Notes under the pieces: model-generated | Seen by the model: only the letters and a program-made list of their open reading frames with translations | Told to the model about the DNA's origin: nothing | Database searches by the model: none | Part shown: in pieces, positions 34,204 through 35,386 of the stretch | Numbering within the stretch: the stretch's first letter is position 1 | How the letters are laid out: every line of letters starts with the position of its first letter | Made by a program: the position numbers and the translations under genes | Source of the DNA: Micavibrio sp. | GTDB lineage: Bacteria; Pseudomonadota; Alphaproteobacteria; Micavibrionales; Micavibrionaceae | Direction of reading: 5' to 3' | Length of the DNA: 35,386 nucleotides | NCBI GenBank assembly: GCA_002708415.1 | Contig: PANS01000028.1 | Coordinates: forward strand, 1-35,386

Positions 34204-35386
34204 CTAGTTTGCTTGGCGGCGAAGGAACGCCGGAATATCAAGATCTTCATCTGACTTAACACGACTGGCCGCAGGAGAATCGATATTCAACTGGCCTTGC
34301 GATGGTGCTTCAGGAGCACGTTCTGCACGTAAACCAGAATGAAAACCACCAGTACTACCTGTTCCTTGTGAACCTTGATCTACATCATCAGAAGCTTGTG
34401 CTTCTTGTGAAGAATGACCAAAACCACCAACACCTGTAATACGTTCAAATAAAGAAGGTGATTTCTTGCGTTCCGCCGCATGCGCCCCTGGAACAGGTGG
34501 ACGAAGAACAAGGCCACCCTGTGATGCAGGGACTGTTTGCGCTTGCTGTGGCTCAACATAAGTTGGCTGTGTCTGTTGCACAGCAGGTGCTGCCGCAACG
34601 GGCGCTTGAGCATATGTAGGCGTAGCTGTCGGAGCAGCATGTGGAATCACATCTTGTTTTTCAGGAACAATAGGACTTGGAGGAATAAAATTACCAGCCT
34701 GAACACTACCGCGCATAGAATTTGAAGAAGCAACTTCTCCAGCAGGGGAAGTAGCGGTAAATTCACGCTGTTCAAACATATCTGCTTCAGGTTCCGCCGC
34801 TTTAGGTGTAGCAGAAGCATCTTGTCTCGCCATCATTGTCATTTCACGAGCAACTTCCGTTTGCGGTTTCGTACCAGCTGGCGTTGCACGTTCTAGAGCT
34901 GGCTTAGACGCTTCGCTTGAACCTGATAGTTTACCAACAGCCGTTACACGAACGCCGCCTGTACCACCGCGTGTTTTTGAGGCTTCAGCCATATCAATAC
35001 CTGTTGCCACAACAGAAACGCGCATATTACCTTCCATTTTTTCATCGAAAGTAGAACCAAAGATGATATTTGCATTTGGATCAACTTCATCACGGATGCG
35101 ATTACAGGCTTCATCCACTTCGTAAAGCGTCATGTCATGGCCACCTGTAACATTAATGATAACACCGCGAGCACCTTTCATTGAAACATCATCAAGAAGC
35201 GGGTTGTTAATAGCTGCTTCAGCCGCTTCAACCGCACGACGCTCACCTTCAGCCTCACCATTACCCATCATTGCCTTACCCATTTCAAGCATCGCTGAAC
35301 GAATATCTGCAAAATCAAGATTGATAAGACCTGGCATAACCATCAAGTCAGTTACACCGCGAACACCCGATTGCAACACGCCATCA
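34204..35386 (-). CDS. ftsZ: Cell division protein FtsZ, C-terminal part (5' end beyond window)
   Basis: [69 protein letters not shown]-terminal peptide [13 protein letters not shown]. Confidence 0.97.
   Translation of the reverse strand, partial: DGVLQSGVRGVTDLMVMPGLINLDFADIRSAMLEMGKAMMGNGEAEGERRAVEAAEAAINNPLLDDVSMKGARGVIINVTGGHDMTLYEVDEACNRIRDEVDPNANIIFGSTFDEKMEGNMRVSVVATGIDMAEASKTRGGTGGVRVTAVGKLSGSSEASKPALERATPAGTKPQTEVAREMTMMARQDASATPKAAEPEADMFEQREFTATSPAGEVASSNSMRGSVQAGNFIPPSPIVPEKQDVIPHAAPTATPTYAQAPVAAAPAVQQTQPTYVEPQQAQTVPASQGGLVLRPPVPGAHAAERKKSPSLFERITGVGGFGHSSQEAQASDDVDQGSQGTGSTGGFHSGLRAERAPEAPSQGQLNIDSPAASRVKSDEDLDIPAFLRRQAN

Overview
This looks like a roughly 40% GC, gene-dense chromosomal segment of an alphaproteobacterium; the ftsZ-lpxC-bamD-recN-ligA and mreBCD-mrdA-rodA blocks support that. 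The left edge (1-1386, minus) is a phage-morphogenesis-like operon divergent from a LexA/CI-type S24 repressor. Their shared intergenic region holds a perfect GTTC-N7-GTTC motif (the alphaproteobacterial LexA box) on the putative start of the phage-like operon, plus a separate 22-bp palindrome. Housekeeping genes follow: pyrE, nadK, purC, ATPase-inhibitor zeta (DUF1476), bolA, grxD, the rod-shape operon and rpmJ. The most interesting region is 12.3-24.1 kb. It encodes a cyclic-nucleotide-binding/EAL protein, a 1028-aa FecR + FG-GAP + RTX-like protein with an N-terminal TAAG motif, and a convergent operon of TolC, C39-like-domain ABC transporter, HlyD adaptor and CHASE2-adenylate cyclase. Together these suggest a self-contained locus linking an envelope signal, cNMP and c-di-GMP to type I secretion of a surface protein. 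The right part carries pntAA-AB-B (PntAA has an unusual histone-H1-like Lys tail), an alpha/beta hydrolase, ligA, recN, bamD, lpxC and the 3' part of ftsZ. Everything was read by eye from the sequence and supplied ORFs; no searches were run.
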